Positions 24,601 to 34,026 are shown, counted from the first letter of the stretch. The stretch: DNA of 64,000 nt from Flagellimonas_A sp039592695 (GCF_039592695.1 NZ_JBBUTK010000002.1:1-64000), one strand, 5' to 3'. A program made the numbers and translations. Notes: generated from the sequence alone by a model not told the origin.

Positions 24601-27600
24601 TCAAAGCAGTATCAATAGCATCCTCACAGGTATTGGCATCCCTTGTAATCACAAAATAGTCGCCTGCGGCAAGGCCAGTAAATACTGTATTGTTTCCGTT
24701 GGTGGCGAAATCATAAGCGCCGATGACATTGCCCAAGTTATCCTCCAACTGGTACACATAAGTGGGTGTGCCGCCCGAGGCACTTGCAGTAATGGTCGCC
24801 CCGCCATTGGTACAGGTCAAAGGAGTCGTGATGGCCGCACTGGCCACTACCGGCGTAGGCGCCGTTAAGGTTTCTTCCACAAAAGTGGTACAGCTAATAT
24901 CATCTGCTTTTCTGATATCAATGCGATGTGTACCCGCACCAAAAATTGCTGTTGTCGTAAGAGGAGACATAGTCGAGTTTGTCCAGTTTGTGCCGCCATC
25001 GGTAGAGTAGTCGAACCCGGCCGCGGCATCGAAATTTTCGACCTCAAAAGTGATGGTGCCGTCAGAAAGCCCATTACAACTTGCATTGGTAAAATTAGTG
25101 ACAGATGCTGAAAAAGTATTGCCCGCTACCACTGTAACCGGCGTTTCTACAAACTGTGAACAGACTTCGGGCTCTTGAAGTACCACAATATCATCAATGG
25201 CCACATCATTTCCATTATCATCACTTTCGTTGGTCACGATGACCAATTCTAGGCTGGTGTTTGGCCCTGGGTTCAATAATATTGGATAATTGTTCCAAAG
25301 ATCGTTTCGTGGTATGGCATTGGTGTTGTCAGAAGCGACCAAAGCACCTGTGCCTGTATCGCGCAATTCAATTGTCAAATCAGGATCTACTTGCCCTGTA
25401 TGGGTGCTGCGCAATAAGTTGATGGCCCAAAGTGAAACTTCAATGGGTCGATTGGGCACAATGTCATTGATGACTTGTCTGTAGATGGCTTGACCAGGCC
25501 CAGGAGATCCGATATTGATGACCAAATATCTGCCGTTGACAAGCCCTGTATGGTCTGTAGGGTTGACCCACGCACCGAAAGGCGCAACAATACTGCTAGT
25601 AACGGCATATTCTCCATCATTGATTTGTGGTGCGGGATTCAAACAAGTGTTGGTGCCATCTTGTGGTTCAAAACAATACCCTGTGGTGTTTGGGCTTGCA
25701 ATTGTGGCCCCAGCTCCAAAATCTTCATTGAGCAATATGCTCGGGGTAGGCGGTGTGGTTGAAGTATAATAGGTTCTCACCGTATAGGTTCCTGGTGAAA
25801 CATTGTTCCACACATTACTGGTTGGCGGGGCGTTCGGCACACCATCCAACTCATACGTATAATCATAGGTTGCTATATCAGGAGTGGCCGTAATGGTTCC
25901 TGTGCCGTCACAGTTATAGCTTACTTCAGGAGTAAGGGTTACCGTGGGTGGCATGGGGTCGTCATCAACGCTCACATCCATTGAAAAAGTACAGTCGTTA
26001 TCGTCGCGAACAATCACGGTATAATCTCCTGGAGGAAGCACAGCAATACTGGAACCTCCATAGGTCGCTCCGCCATCAAAGCTATATTCGTAGGGAGCGG
26101 TTCCACCAGTTACATTGGTAACACGTACTTCTGCGCCGTTGGGGTCACAGGTGGCATCCCTGGAGATACCTGCTGAAGCGGTCAAGGGGAAAGGTTCGTT
26201 GACCGTATACAAAAACGAAACTTCGCAGCCTGAACTGTCTCGTACAACCACATTATAGTTGCCTGCGGTGCGGTTTACAAAAGAAGCGGTACCCACAAAA
26301 GTGGCTCCTCCATCAATACTATACGTATACGGCGCAATGCCACCAACCGCAACAATGTTGATTTCACCATCACTGCCGCCACTACAAGAAACGTCTACAG
26401 GGGTGGGTACGGATGCGGTCATTTGACCCAAATCGTTTATTGTTACTTCATTTGAAAGGGCATAGCAGTTGTTCGCATCGACAACGATAAAGACATAGTC
26501 ACCGTCTTCATTGGGAATGTATTCATCACTGCCATCGCCATCATCATCCCTCCAGCCAAACAGGAAAAAGGGGTCTACTTGATAGGCATCTGCCGGAATG
26601 TTGTTTACAATGTCTTGCTCAGTCGGACTACCTCCGGGATGGTGCAAAATGACCCCATCCTTACTCCAAATGGCGAAAAGAAAATCAGGATTGCCCTGTC
26701 CGCCAGTACGTGTTAAATCGATTCTGCCCGCAGTACAACCAATGTCATCTATCGTAACAGCCGAAAGGTCAGGGTCGGGAATTCTTCCCACGGTAATATC
26801 CTGTGAGTCTGTGCAGCCATCTTGGGTGGTCACCTCTATGGTATAGTCTCCCGGATTTACCGTGAATGTGTGCGTGTTGTCGGGCTGCGCGGTCTCATCA
26901 TCAATTAGTACGCCATCGCTTTGTCTACGCAGATAGTAGTTGTAATTCGGGTTGACATTGAGTACGTCGATTTCTATGGCGCCCAACGCATTACAGTTGG
27001 CCGGTGTGATATCAATATCCACCTGAAAATCACGGTCAAGAACACCAATGTTCTCAATCATAAACGTACAGCCATCAGTCACGCCCTGCTGGCGCATCTC
27101 AACACGATACGCCCCATTATTGGTAATGGTAAAGCTTGGCCCGTTATTGGCACTGTACGGCACTTCAATGGCACCAGTAGTTTCGTTGACCAACTGATAC
27201 TCATAATTGGCCGGCATATTTGTCACCGTGATATTGCCTGGTGTCGTACAGAAAATATCTTCTGACGTATAGTTTGGGTCGAGGTTGTTCTTGAACACAT
27301 TAAAATAAAACCTACTGAAACAGCCGTTGGCATAGTTGATGCTCAAACGGTACTGCCCAGCATCATCGGCCATAAAATCACTTCCGGTGGCGACGGTGTT
27401 CCAAGCACAGCCATTGTCGCGATTGGGGCAATTGGGTGTGGCCGCAGCACAGCTTGCCTCATCCAGTTGTTCCCAGACGATGCTATCTGCATCGGGAATA
27501 TTGATCTGTACCAATTCGGTATCGTTCAAACCGCAGAGAAATATCTCGGGTAATTCTTCACCATCGTTTGGGCACACCAAAATTTGGCCATCGACGGTAT

Positions 27601-29590
27601 TTGAGGTATCGTTGATCAATGTCGTTATGGGGTTGGTTTGGGTTGACCCGAACAAATCAACAATGATAACTTCTTGAAAGCCCTTACATGGGTCGGCCAC
27701 ATCTTTATCTACGATAAATGTGCCAGCTCTGTCAGCAACAAAAGTACTGGGATCACTGTCTGGATCGCCATCGGTTATCACGGTGTCACCCGCATCTATC
27801 AGCTGGTCTCCATTATTGTCAAAGTACCAAGTATACGAATCAAAACCATCTCCGGCATCCAATTCTACAGTGCTTCCGCACAGCAGTACGGTTCGGGTAT
27901 AACTACAGTTTTCAAGGTCATCCAATAAAAAATTGGTTGCACCGGGAGTCACAAAGCCGCAATTATCAAAATCAGACACACTGGGGTCGTCAGTGATCAC
28001 CGCAGAATTTAAAGCGCCTTGATAGGTCGAATAGGCAAGGTTTTCAATCAAATCACTACAAGCATCGACGAAATCAAAACAGTTTTCGGCAACCCTGACC
28101 CGCATTCGAATAGATGCGATAGGATCACCAATCTCAACAAGGTTGTCAGGAATGCTAAAAACTATTTCATTGGTTGCGCTGTCAAACGTATAAGTTACTC
28201 CGGGAGGCATGGTGATGTTGGTCTCGTCTAATGTGGTATTCACAGGCAACACATCGCGAATGGTATAATTGGTGGCATCGTCATTGCCCAAATTTGTAAA
28301 CGAAAGCACATAGTCTAAAAGCTGGCCAAGGTTTACGCCTTGTCCGGTAATGTCGGTTCCCCCGATGTCTTCGACCCTTTTCTCAAGAACAATGTTTGGC
28401 TCGATGATTTCTACGGAGAATGCGGCAAGAAAAGCCCCATAACCGTCTCCTGTTGACGTAAATCGAAGTGTTGCGCCCGTCTCATCGTTGGGCAGCACCG
28501 TTTCGTTGGGATTGTTTAGGTTGAAAATATCCAAATCGGTGCCAAGAGTGTTTGTTCCATAAGGAGTACGGGTCGGTACTTGGTTGCCATTGTTGGTGAT
28601 AGTGGAATTGAAAAAGTTATTGGCCGGATTGTTTCCCGTGGATAAATTGGTGAACGGATTCCCTGCATTTAAATCAGCACGGATAAAAAAGCGGTCATTT
28701 CTAATACCGCGGTCTCCTTCCAAAGCACCCACACCGATTCGTGCCCGTACGGGGAATGGCGCAGGTAATGTTCTAAATCCATCAACATCTACCTCAACAT
28801 TTCCAACGGCCCCTGACATCCCCGCATAACCATCAAAAGTGGAAATAAACTTACCAGACTCATTGGGATTTTCATAGATAATGACCATGACCCAGCCCGC
28901 TGAGCTTGATCCGTTTCTACGGCCTTTTGTGGCGCGCACATTGGCCACGGTATATTCACCATTTGGGTTGGCATTGGAACGCACCAAATCGGTCACATTT
29001 TTGTAACAGATGTATGGTGAATCTTTAAAAGAGTTGTTGATGTTGCTGTAATCGTAGCCATCAAAAATAATATCGTCTTCTTGCCCAACGGGATCCGCCG
29101 CAGTATCTGCTGTTAAATCAACATAAGCTCCGCCAGGAACCATGAATTTGATGTTGAACCAGTCTTCAATTCTCGGCGTTCCGTCAAATGGCGCACCGCC
29201 ATTGGTACTGCGCTCGTTTGGGTAGGTGGCGGCCCAATAAAGACCGGCATATCGCACCTGAGAACAAGAAGGGTCAGTAATGTTCAGCTCGGCACTACTG
29301 GAACTAAACGTAGTTGGGTCGCTATCGATGTCGATATACTCCATCCACAGTGAGTTGTTGTTCTGACTGCCGTTATAGGGCGTGTTGGCCTGCGCTGGAT
29401 TTGTTTCTGTGGCTCGGTTAAGAATATTATTACCTACAAAAATGATGTCTCCCCTAATTTTGATGTTGTCACCATCAAGCCTTGGCACAAAGGGCACTGC
29501 CTCTTGACCATGGGCAATCAAGGTGAATAAGCAAGCAATGGCAAACGGCCACAAGTTCTTTATGGCCATCGTTTTAAAGCGGTTTTTCAT
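18665..29590 (-). CDS. Giant SprB-like adhesin with type B T9SS sorting domain
   Basis: A 3641-residue surface protein. A signal peptide ends near AHGQ. The N-terminal ~400 residues form a beta-rich domain with a DUF11-like unit after it (about 430-540, QLLDYVLSFTNLGNDDATNYT). More than twenty SprB-type repeats follow, of about 75-100 residues, each with a cysteine near the start, a D-G-x-I stretch, a central GG-x-x-PY-x-Y/F-S-x-DGG and a final AGxYxVxVxDxxGC. One inserted domain near residues 1290-1450 looks like a jelly-roll/MAM-type module. The C-terminus contains FFTPDGDGMNDRW and DYWYVIKLQG, a CHU_C/type B sorting domain. It is probably secreted by the type IX system and displayed for gliding or attachment. 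No frame break is seen. Confidence 0.92.
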   Translation of the reverse strand: MKNRFKTMAIKNLWPFAIACLFTLIAHGQEAVPFVPRLDGDNIKIRGDIIFVGNNILNRATETNPAQANTPYNGSQNNNSLWMEYIDIDSDPTTFSSSSAELNITDPSCSQVRYAGLYWAATYPNERSTNGGAPFDGTPRIEDWFNIKFMVPGGAYVDLTADTAADPVGQEDDIIFDGYDYSNINNSFKDSPYICYKNVTDLVRSNANPNGEYTVANVRATKGRRNGSSSAGWVMVIIYENPNESGKFISTFDGYAGMSGAVGNVEVDVDGFRTLPAPFPVRARIGVGALEGDRGIRNDRFFIRADLNAGNPFTNLSTGNNPANNFFNSTITNNGNQVPTRTPYGTNTLGTDLDIFNLNNPNETVLPNDETGATLRFTSTGDGYGAFLAAFSVEIIEPNIVLEKRVEDIGGTDITGQGVNLGQLLDYVLSFTNLGNDDATNYTIRDVLPVNTTLDETNITMPPGVTYTFDSATNEIVFSIPDNLVEIGDPIASIRMRVRVAENCFDFVDACSDLIENLAYSTYQGALNSAVITDDPSVSDFDNCGFVTPGATNFLLDDLENCSYTRTVLLCGSTVELDAGDGFDSYTWYFDNNGDQLIDAGDTVITDGDPDSDPSTFVADRAGTFIVDKDVADPCKGFQEVIIVDLFGSTQTNPITTLINDTSNTVDGQILVCPNDGEELPEIFLCGLNDTELVQINIPDADSIVWEQLDEASCAAATPNCPNRDNGCAWNTVATGSDFMADDAGQYRLSINYANGCFSRFYFNVFKNNLDPNYTSEDIFCTTPGNITVTNMPANYEYQLVNETTGAIEVPYSANNGPSFTITNNGAYRVEMRQQGVTDGCTFMIENIGVLDRDFQVDIDITPANCNALGAIEIDVLNVNPNYNYYLRRQSDGVLIDDETAQPDNTHTFTVNPGDYTIEVTTQDGCTDSQDITVGRIPDPDLSAVTIDDIGCTAGRIDLTRTGGQGNPDFLFAIWSKDGVILHHPGGSPTEQDIVNNIPADAYQVDPFFLFGWRDDDGDGSDEYIPNEDGDYVFIVVDANNCYALSNEVTINDLGQMTASVPTPVDVSCSGGSDGEINIVAVGGIAPYTYSIDGGATFVGTASFVNRTAGNYNVVVRDSSGCEVSFLYTVNEPFPLTASAGISRDATCDPNGAEVRVTNVTGGTAPYEYSFDGGATYGGSSIAVLPPGDYTVIVRDDNDCTFSMDVSVDDDPMPPTVTLTPEVSYNCDGTGTITATPDIATYDYTYELDGVPNAPPTSNVWNNVSPGTYTVRTYYTSTTPPTPSILLNEDFGAGATIASPNTTGYCFEPQDGTNTCLNPAPQINDGEYAVTSSIVAPFGAWVNPTDHTGLVNGRYLVINIGSPGPGQAIYRQVINDIVPNRPIEVSLWAINLLRSTHTGQVDPDLTIELRDTGTGALVASDNTNAIPRNDLWNNYPILLNPGPNTSLELVIVTNESDDNGNDVAIDDIVVLQEPEVCSQFVETPVTVVAGNTFSASVTNFTNASCNGLSDGTITFEVENFDAAAGFDYSTDGGTNWTNSTMSPLTTTAIFGAGTHRIDIRKADDISCTTFVEETLTAPTPVVASAAITTPLTCTNGGATITASASGGTPTYVYQLEDNLGNVIGAYDFATNGNNTVFTGLAAGDYFVITRDANTCEDAIDTALTVADYNTIVFNTVETACYSGNNDGSIQVNVTDGNGDYQFRINGGAWITPTPATATTYTFQNLTNGSYTIEVRDGLGCDETSLPIILDPALTATVDVVDISNCGDGSITVNATGGSGTLVYAFVTNGTAVTPADFGAANTFAVTTGNDGDYDVYVRDNNGASPFCEYTETVTVNPATPLTITATPTDPQCHDGTGSIQVDLTSGEAPYTIQIIDLDNGGASDQTDTNVTVTNRTYFNLMPGNYTVNVTDADGCTVTDSPFISNPDELTADIEGIAPVNCDPNPNLYGFRFINYPLTIGTLEFSADGGATWQSSDTFVGAAYASGTEVEPAIRTVSGATQLCRTDLPRYTTPYPLDDLDISISAIIVDCNDLQVTVQGTEGLAPYEYAYSDDPVNFNPATATWFAGSTIDSGGNTVPAGHGRHIFTGLVPGRTYVFYVRDSSPCVRQSSQNVNDLAPPPVQIMADVTPTCAGQTNGQITYTVTEDTPGELGGTFDWDFFRIDDVAPFGPPVLVDSGTEAGFTSGDSFTVPTPASLGVGDYFVEIRGAAPNNCVIGSENARVEELNPITGTPNVLQNITCDNPGLVEIQSVFGGGGTYTYTLTSTNFVAPIVTTDNPVEIPIANLVDATITPFNVDVSVADQYGCTNPLGTVSITVAQNPNIDSITVANCTTPFSITVIASGGSGTYLYSIDGGATYVDNGGVFNNVAVGSYNIAIIDSNGCTDTNPVATEVYPTLQANAALTTAKDCESGVAGNAEITIEVFDGSGGTAVGAFNYDFEVTGPTAGSSQARTNLTLNPFVWNGASEVGGYTVLVYDNNVPSCPPRSFTVNVEPEVYPSLNIDAFSNETCITSDDGSISISAVDNGTGPFTFQITHLNGAPLGTPINPTSSTNVTAIFTGLQGSAAGNNYTITATAANHCTTTQDQIITEPDAIVVNTITPVEYGCSVGNNPDNATLTFAGAVGGSNNFVRFEFIRDGSPVQDGPNQTYTETDLAGGSYVINVYDDNGCVGSTTATVLPFVEISDPVINTTVDVTCNPGSDAQIEVGVTVNPGTATPNLEYVVTGINVVYGPQTITSTNHLETFTGLSAGNYSISITNLDTGCVTNTVHTVDEPEEMDVVATKLTDEECLNNGVDDGSFSITISDYVGDYSYQVYDSSDNPLPGAGFSGTGNTGTVLPPITNLSGGVYYIRITQTDAPFCVEDSNNITIIAPDAPITAAVSEEANVTCSNDQGVILVDPEGGQGPYTIVLDNTTTAQSYTETNVEAFMFNGLSAGTFDITITDAYGCVHTDNITLIQPDDIVASITSTALSCYNGNDASVTASIAPRTNPVAPVYEYRLNRYDDLAGTTLLSTSAPQSAATFNGLNTGFYSITVSDDVSCADETAIVEIINPTEVEAFLVRTNPLTCEDGVEFELSATGGSGTYEYSDDNITFIPMAGNSVNLPVSGTLGAGTYQYFVRDAVNGCVAVASNIIDEDPIIPLSLTLDTTAAIINCDGESTARIVADADGGLGNYMFELYTNYSGSLADLNNLDPALLNVADRIAGPSANGTFADLPAGTYYINVFSGDCTAPPQQVVIADPAPLTYSEGFADETCVGAEDGYITVTLSGGAGGYQYAISPNLDQFSDENTFTDLSPGNYTVIAQDQNGCFEVLDYTIGSATPITVTADTVTHEICAGDADGSITLGITGGVAPYRTSLNSNADADFVNGQVQFDNLAAGTYVIFVRDANDCETNIIVDVEPGVNLNATVTPIYECDGNIPENRIEVILEDDTASADVMYALDSTNPADMQLTPDFTNMVPGSHFLTIAHSNGCINTVDFEITGFEPLTLILEQNNINEITAVAAGGLEEYTFIFGDVDNGADNTFFINRTDTYTVTVIDQNGCEVSAEIFMEFIDIEIPNFFTPDGDGMNDRWLPDNLEAFPNVLMIIFDRYGRELYRMRYGDAGWNGIYQNSNLPTGDYWYVIKLQGEQDDREFVGHFTLYR

Positions 29591-29591
29591 T

Positions 29592-31766
29592 TTAGCTTAT
29601 CTGGTTGGGTTTCACACGCATGATCCACATGGGGTCATCGTAGCTGTTGTTTAGTTTGGAGTAGTATGATACCAAAGCATTCGTCCAAGTGCCGTGCTTT
29701 TTGATATAAACATACCGGTAGTTATTTTCTGGATTGATGAAGTAACTGGCACTCAGGCCCTTTGCGTTCAATTCGCGTACAAAGCGGTTGGCGTTTTGTG
29801 GTTTTTCAAACACGTTGGCGATAATGTAGAAACCAGACCCAACACCGTCTATGTCAATCGTTTTAAAGGTTGGGCCGCCTTGGTTTTGTTGCTGGCCGCT
29901 TGTTTGGTTGGCGACTACGTTCTGCTGCAGTGTATCACCATATTTTGAATCTTGGACATCATTGCTGGCATATTGGGTACCATCATAATCACCGGTCACT
30001 TTCATGACCCAGGTGTCTCCTTGGTAAGCGCCACCCAACTTTGTTCTGTAAGCCGAAACAGCATCTTGTTTATTGTCAAAACTTTTGAGGTATACATAAT
30101 TCAGCCCATTTCTGGGGTTGTGAAAATAGTCTGCCTCGATACCCTGTGCATCAAGACTTTCTATGAACTTGTTCATGTATTTAGTGCCCTTATATACATT
30201 GGCAATCAAATAGTGACCACTTTGAACATCAGGAATGGTGAATGTCTTGAAGTTTCTGACCGTCTTTTTATACCGAACGTTATCATTCTTTTCAGAGGTG
30301 GTTTTGGATGCCTCCTCCATAGCGACTTTAGAATTGGATACAGGTTCGTCAAGATTCTTTATAGCTGCCAATTTCTTGGTCGATTCAATATCTGTAGCCC
30401 CAAAAGAGGAGTTTTCAGCCACAGAGTTTTCCACATTATCAAGCCTGATGACTTTTTTGGAAGCCGTTGTGTTGGTCAAACCATGGTTTGATAGCGGGTC
30501 GGTTGTTCTATTCTTAATGATGTCGGCACTATCAACATTGGCGAAATACAATTGTCTTGCCTTTTCTTCCAATTCAGGTTGTTCACCTTGGGTCTCACGG
30601 CGCACCATGCGCATGACATTTTCAAACCTGCGCTCTAAATCGCTTTGACGGGTGCGTTCGATAGAGTCTTGGCGGAACAACAGCTCATCCAATATGGCAT
30701 CATTTTCGGCCAATTTCTTTTCTAAATCAGCAATCCGCTGGTCTTTTTCAGTCAGTGAGAGTTCTTCAACAGGCACATCTTCATCCTCATTGTTGACCAA
30801 TGCATCCTCAAAATCTTTTTCAAGCATGACGCGGTCTTCGGTCAGTGTTGGAGTAAATGAATAGGCCAACGATATTTCATGGGTCAGGCCCAGATTATCC
30901 AAATTATTGTCCAATCCCTTTTCAACCGTATATCCAAGGGATATTCGCTTGTTGAGGTTAAAACCAAGCCCCGCGGATGCTCCGAACAAATCATCATAAC
31001 CCGCTTGCAGCCATCCCAGACGGGGCAAGTCCATAATGACACCGCCACCATAAGAGATATCCTCTTCTCCCACTTTTCTGACACGTGCCAAGGGCAACAA
31101 CCGGCCCTGCTCAAAAATGCCGGAAGCGTTTTCAAACTGATGGGTATATTGTAAATGTGCCGAATAGGTCTTTTCGCTGAATTCAGTATTTGATTCACTC
31201 GATTTTAGGTTGTAATCAAAGAGGTTTTCTGCAAAACCGCCGAAATCAAACCTTCCAAAAGAAATGTTGAATCCTGGCTGGAACAAGATGAGGGTACTGT
31301 CATCCCTTCCCAGCAACGGATCGTTGGGATCCAAAAGATTGGCCCTGCCTTGGTCCAATCCACTGTTGTAATACGAAAAATTGGCACCGAAGGTAAAGTT
31401 GCTTTTTTCACCCAAGCGCACTCCATAGGCATAATTGGCGAGCACCCCAAAGTTGTTGAAGATGCCTTCACGTTGGGTATAGAGGCTGACCCCAACACCG
31501 CTTCTGTCCCCTATTCGACCACTATAGCTCAAAAAGTACGTCTGAAAGTTGTCGTCAAAAGATACCGATTGGTTTCTATGAAATAGATTGATATAAGACT
31601 TATCCTCCCGTACCGTTGAAAACGTTGGGTTGATCAAAAACCTGTTGAACTTCAACAGGTTCTGTGATGGAGCCCTATAGGTGATGGCAGGACTTTCTTC
31701 TTGGGCAACGGATTGCCCTAAAAAGAAAAGTGAGATAAGCAGTAATGGAAATACCTTTTTGTACAT
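29592..31766 (-). CDS. PorP/SprF-like protein with C-terminal SPOR-like pair
   Basis: A 724-residue protein with signal peptide ending SVAQ. Residues ~25-310 form a PorP/SprF-type beta barrel (ITYRAPSQNLLKFNRFLINPTF, GVGVSLYTQREGIFNNFGV, LGWLQAGYDDLFGASAGLGF). A charged coiled coil follows (about 320-410, IADLEKKLAENDAILDELL). Then two homologous ~75-residue modules begin GHYLIANVYKG and GFYIIANVFEK and end DTWVMKV and PMWIMRV; they resemble SPOR domains, which bind denuded peptidoglycan. The design suggests an outer-membrane adhesin anchor tied to the cell wall. One base separates it from the giant adhesin gene and 7 from the upstream gene, so they are clearly cotranscribed. Usual PorP/SprF proteins are ~300-330 residues; the extension is unusual. 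Confidence 0.85.
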   Translation of the reverse strand: MYKKVFPLLLISLFFLGQSVAQEESPAITYRAPSQNLLKFNRFLINPTFSTVREDKSYINLFHRNQSVSFDDNFQTYFLSYSGRIGDRSGVGVSLYTQREGIFNNFGVLANYAYGVRLGEKSNFTFGANFSYYNSGLDQGRANLLDPNDPLLGRDDSTLILFQPGFNISFGRFDFGGFAENLFDYNLKSSESNTEFSEKTYSAHLQYTHQFENASGIFEQGRLLPLARVRKVGEEDISYGGGVIMDLPRLGWLQAGYDDLFGASAGLGFNLNKRISLGYTVEKGLDNNLDNLGLTHEISLAYSFTPTLTEDRVMLEKDFEDALVNNEDEDVPVEELSLTEKDQRIADLEKKLAENDAILDELLFRQDSIERTRQSDLERRFENVMRMVRRETQGEQPELEEKARQLYFANVDSADIIKNRTTDPLSNHGLTNTTASKKVIRLDNVENSVAENSSFGATDIESTKKLAAIKNLDEPVSNSKVAMEEASKTTSEKNDNVRYKKTVRNFKTFTIPDVQSGHYLIANVYKGTKYMNKFIESLDAQGIEADYFHNPRNGLNYVYLKSFDNKQDAVSAYRTKLGGAYQGDTWVMKVTGDYDGTQYASNDVQDSKYGDTLQQNVVANQTSGQQQNQGGPTFKTIDIDGVGSGFYIIANVFEKPQNANRFVRELNAKGLSASYFINPENNYRYVYIKKHGTWTNALVSYYSKLNNSYDDPMWIMRVKPNQIS

Positions 31767-31773
31767 GGTTTGG

Positions 31774-34026
31774 TTATCGTATTACCGTGATGGTTCCTTG
31801 TTTGATGGTTTTATTTTCTTTTCTGATTTTATAGTAGAAAATCATATTCTGTTGTGCGAAAGCCGTTGATGACTGGGGCCAGTTATTTTGATAATTGGCC
31901 TGGTTGAGAATTTCCTGCCCTTTTTCATTGAAGACGGTTACCGTAACATCAGCCCTTCTCGAATAGGTGTTGGGCAATACCCACAGGTCATTGATGCCAT
32001 CACCGTTGGCCGTAATCACATTGGGCACTTGAAAGTTATCGCGATATTCAACGGTCAAGGCGCGGCTAACTTGGCAATTGCCAATTGTGGCAATCAATAA
32101 ATAGTTGCCTTCTTCGGTAAATGTTGCACTGTCTGTGCTGCTGATCAGGGCGTTGTTGGCATCATACCATTCGTAGTTTGCGGCACCACTGGCGGTTACC
32201 GTTTGTGATTCTCCCTCAGGGAAAATGATGGTCGTCTCACTATCCAACACCAATTGAGAAGCATCAAAATCGGTAATTTCAATAGTGTTCGAGGGTACAG
32301 GACAGCCGTCAACGGTAACCACAAGCTGGTATGAACCCGACTCGGTTACGGCTAGATCAGCGGTGGCAGCTCCAGTATTCTGGCCGTTACGCTGCCATTC
32401 AAATGTTTCACCCGATAAATCTCGAGCTGTGCTTATGGTCACGTTGTTGGTGCCCACGCACAGTACGGTTTCAGTGCTCGTTATAGCGACAGTTTCTGAA
32501 GTTCTGAGACGAACTTCCAATGTGTTGGATGTAGCATTAAAGCTATCCACAGTACCTTGTAGGGCAAAGCTTCCGTTGTCGGCATTGTCGGTAATGACCA
32601 ATGTACTGCTGGTCTCCCCAGAAATATCTGAACCCCCTCTTGTCCATTGGTAAGAGAAAGCACCCAACATATCGCTGGTCACATCGGTCTTTGAACCATC
32701 AGAAGCAACGGCGTTGATGACAGACATCCCTAAAGTGACATCAGTAGAGGAACATGCAGTGTACGACGAGCTGTAATCGACCACCAGTTCAAAGGAAGCT
32801 GGAGCGACCACCGACGTAGTTTCTGAATCTTTGGGCGTTGCGGCACATGCGCCACCGCTTTCGGTGACACGGGCAAAGTAGGTGCCAATATCGTTCACCG
32901 TGATTGTGCTGTTGGTTTCCCCCGAAATTGGACTTCCATCTTTGTACCATTGATAGGTAGGTGTGGTTGCCGTTGTGGATACTGACAAATTTGTTGTTTG
33001 CGAAGGCAAGAGAACAATGGTGGCCGCATTGTCTCGGGTTACCGTAAAGTCACCAGCGTTGGTCATGGTCACGGCCGAAGAACGTTCTTGGCAAACTCCG
33101 GTTCCCGAAATTTCTACTTCGTAATCCCCTTCAAAGCCAGCAATTGAGGCGTCTACTACATAAGAGTCTCCTTCGAGGGTCGGGCCTGTTACTGGGTTTC
33201 CATCTTTGTACCAAGTATAATCCAAGCCCTGTCCGGTCACATTGGCCTGAAGGGTTACGGTCTCACCTGGACACAGATTTGTTTTTGCTGGGGGGTTGAT
33301 GGCCACGCCTTGGCTTGACCCCGTGGTGATGTCAATGACATTTGAGAGCGTATTGGCAGAACCCGAACATGTTCCGTAGTCGATTTCTACAGAATACATG
33401 CCCGCCGTAGAAACCGTAAGACTTTCACTTTTTTCACTCAATATGGTGCCGCTTCGATACCAAATATACTGATAGGTATTTGCATTAGGTACGTTGTGTG
33501 GCTGCAAAACGATACTGTTCCCATCACAAAGGCTGATTTCGCCCCCAGGTGGAATGGTGCCGTTACCATCCTGGCTTATCAAGATGGGCAGTTTGTAATC
33601 AATGTAGTACATGCTGTAGGCATCTGAAGCAGGGCTTGTCACGGCCGGACTGGTGCTTCTGACCCGCATTCGGTAGCCACTGCCCCGAACATCAGTGGGT
33701 AGGGCAAAATTGAAATCAAAATCAAAAGTGGCGTTCATGTCAGAACGACGATCAAGCTCGACAGGGCTTGAAAAGTCTCCTGAAGCATCTGACAGCTCTA
33801 AAATGAATTCATTATCGCTGTTCACGATAGGGTTGGGGCTCCAAGTAAAGTTGACAAAATATTCGTTGAAAGTGTCTGAAGCACAGGCTTTGTCCCATGG
33901 ATCGGAAGCTCCGATATTAGGGTTAGGGGCGGGTGTAGGTTTGTTCAAGTCTTGAGCGCTCACTTGGGCACCAAATAGGGCACAAGCAGCGACCAATAGA
34001 ATACGTGTTAGCAAAATAGGTCTCAT
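31774..34026 (-). CDS. Ig-like repeat protein with gliding-motility C-terminal domain
   Basis: I choose the start at 34026, which opens a clean signal peptide (MRPILLTRILLVAACALFGA); an upstream in-frame start adds 17 non-signal residues. The ~750-residue product holds an N-terminal beta domain and several Ig/PKD-like units with repeated W-YKDGxPxxG and SGxYxVxV patterns. It ends in a type B sorting domain (ANGDGINDLW, then TVTVFNEKGQEIL). It is presumably exported by the type IX system to the surface. It is first in the operon, followed by the PorP-SPOR gene after 7 bp, a layout like other CHU_C adhesin-PorP pairs. Confidence 0.88.
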   Translation of the reverse strand: MRPILLTRILLVAACALFGAQVSAQDLNKPTPAPNPNIGASDPWDKACASDTFNEYFVNFTWSPNPIVNSDNEFILELSDASGDFSSPVELDRRSDMNATFDFDFNFALPTDVRGSGYRMRVRSTSPAVTSPASDAYSMYYIDYKLPILISQDGNGTIPPGGEISLCDGNSIVLQPHNVPNANTYQYIWYRSGTILSEKSESLTVSTAGMYSVEIDYGTCSGSANTLSNVIDITTGSSQGVAINPPAKTNLCPGETVTLQANVTGQGLDYTWYKDGNPVTGPTLEGDSYVVDASIAGFEGDYEVEISGTGVCQERSSAVTMTNAGDFTVTRDNAATIVLLPSQTTNLSVSTTATTPTYQWYKDGSPISGETNSTITVNDIGTYFARVTESGGACAATPKDSETTSVVAPASFELVVDYSSSYTACSSTDVTLGMSVINAVASDGSKTDVTSDMLGAFSYQWTRGGSDISGETSSTLVITDNADNGSFALQGTVDSFNATSNTLEVRLRTSETVAITSTETVLCVGTNNVTISTARDLSGETFEWQRNGQNTGAATADLAVTESGSYQLVVTVDGCPVPSNTIEITDFDASQLVLDSETTIIFPEGESQTVTASGAANYEWYDANNALISSTDSATFTEEGNYLLIATIGNCQVSRALTVEYRDNFQVPNVITANGDGINDLWVLPNTYSRRADVTVTVFNEKGQEILNQANYQNNWPQSSTAFAQQNMIFYYKIRKENKTIKQGTITVIR

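Noticed and set aside
18977..28231. Many plus-strand frames of 60-260 codons opposite the giant adhesin gene
   Set aside because: They mirror the repeat structure of the long minus-strand gene, lack their own start signals and have no family resemblance.
18665..29590. Regularly spaced repeats that could suggest CRISPR
   Set aside because: Repeats are ~75-100 codons, diverged and in frame; they are protein domain repeats. No Cas gene is in the window.
30235..30864. Plus-strand frames opposite the PorP-SPOR gene
   Set aside because: Serine-rich antisense of a coiled coil; no start signal or family match.
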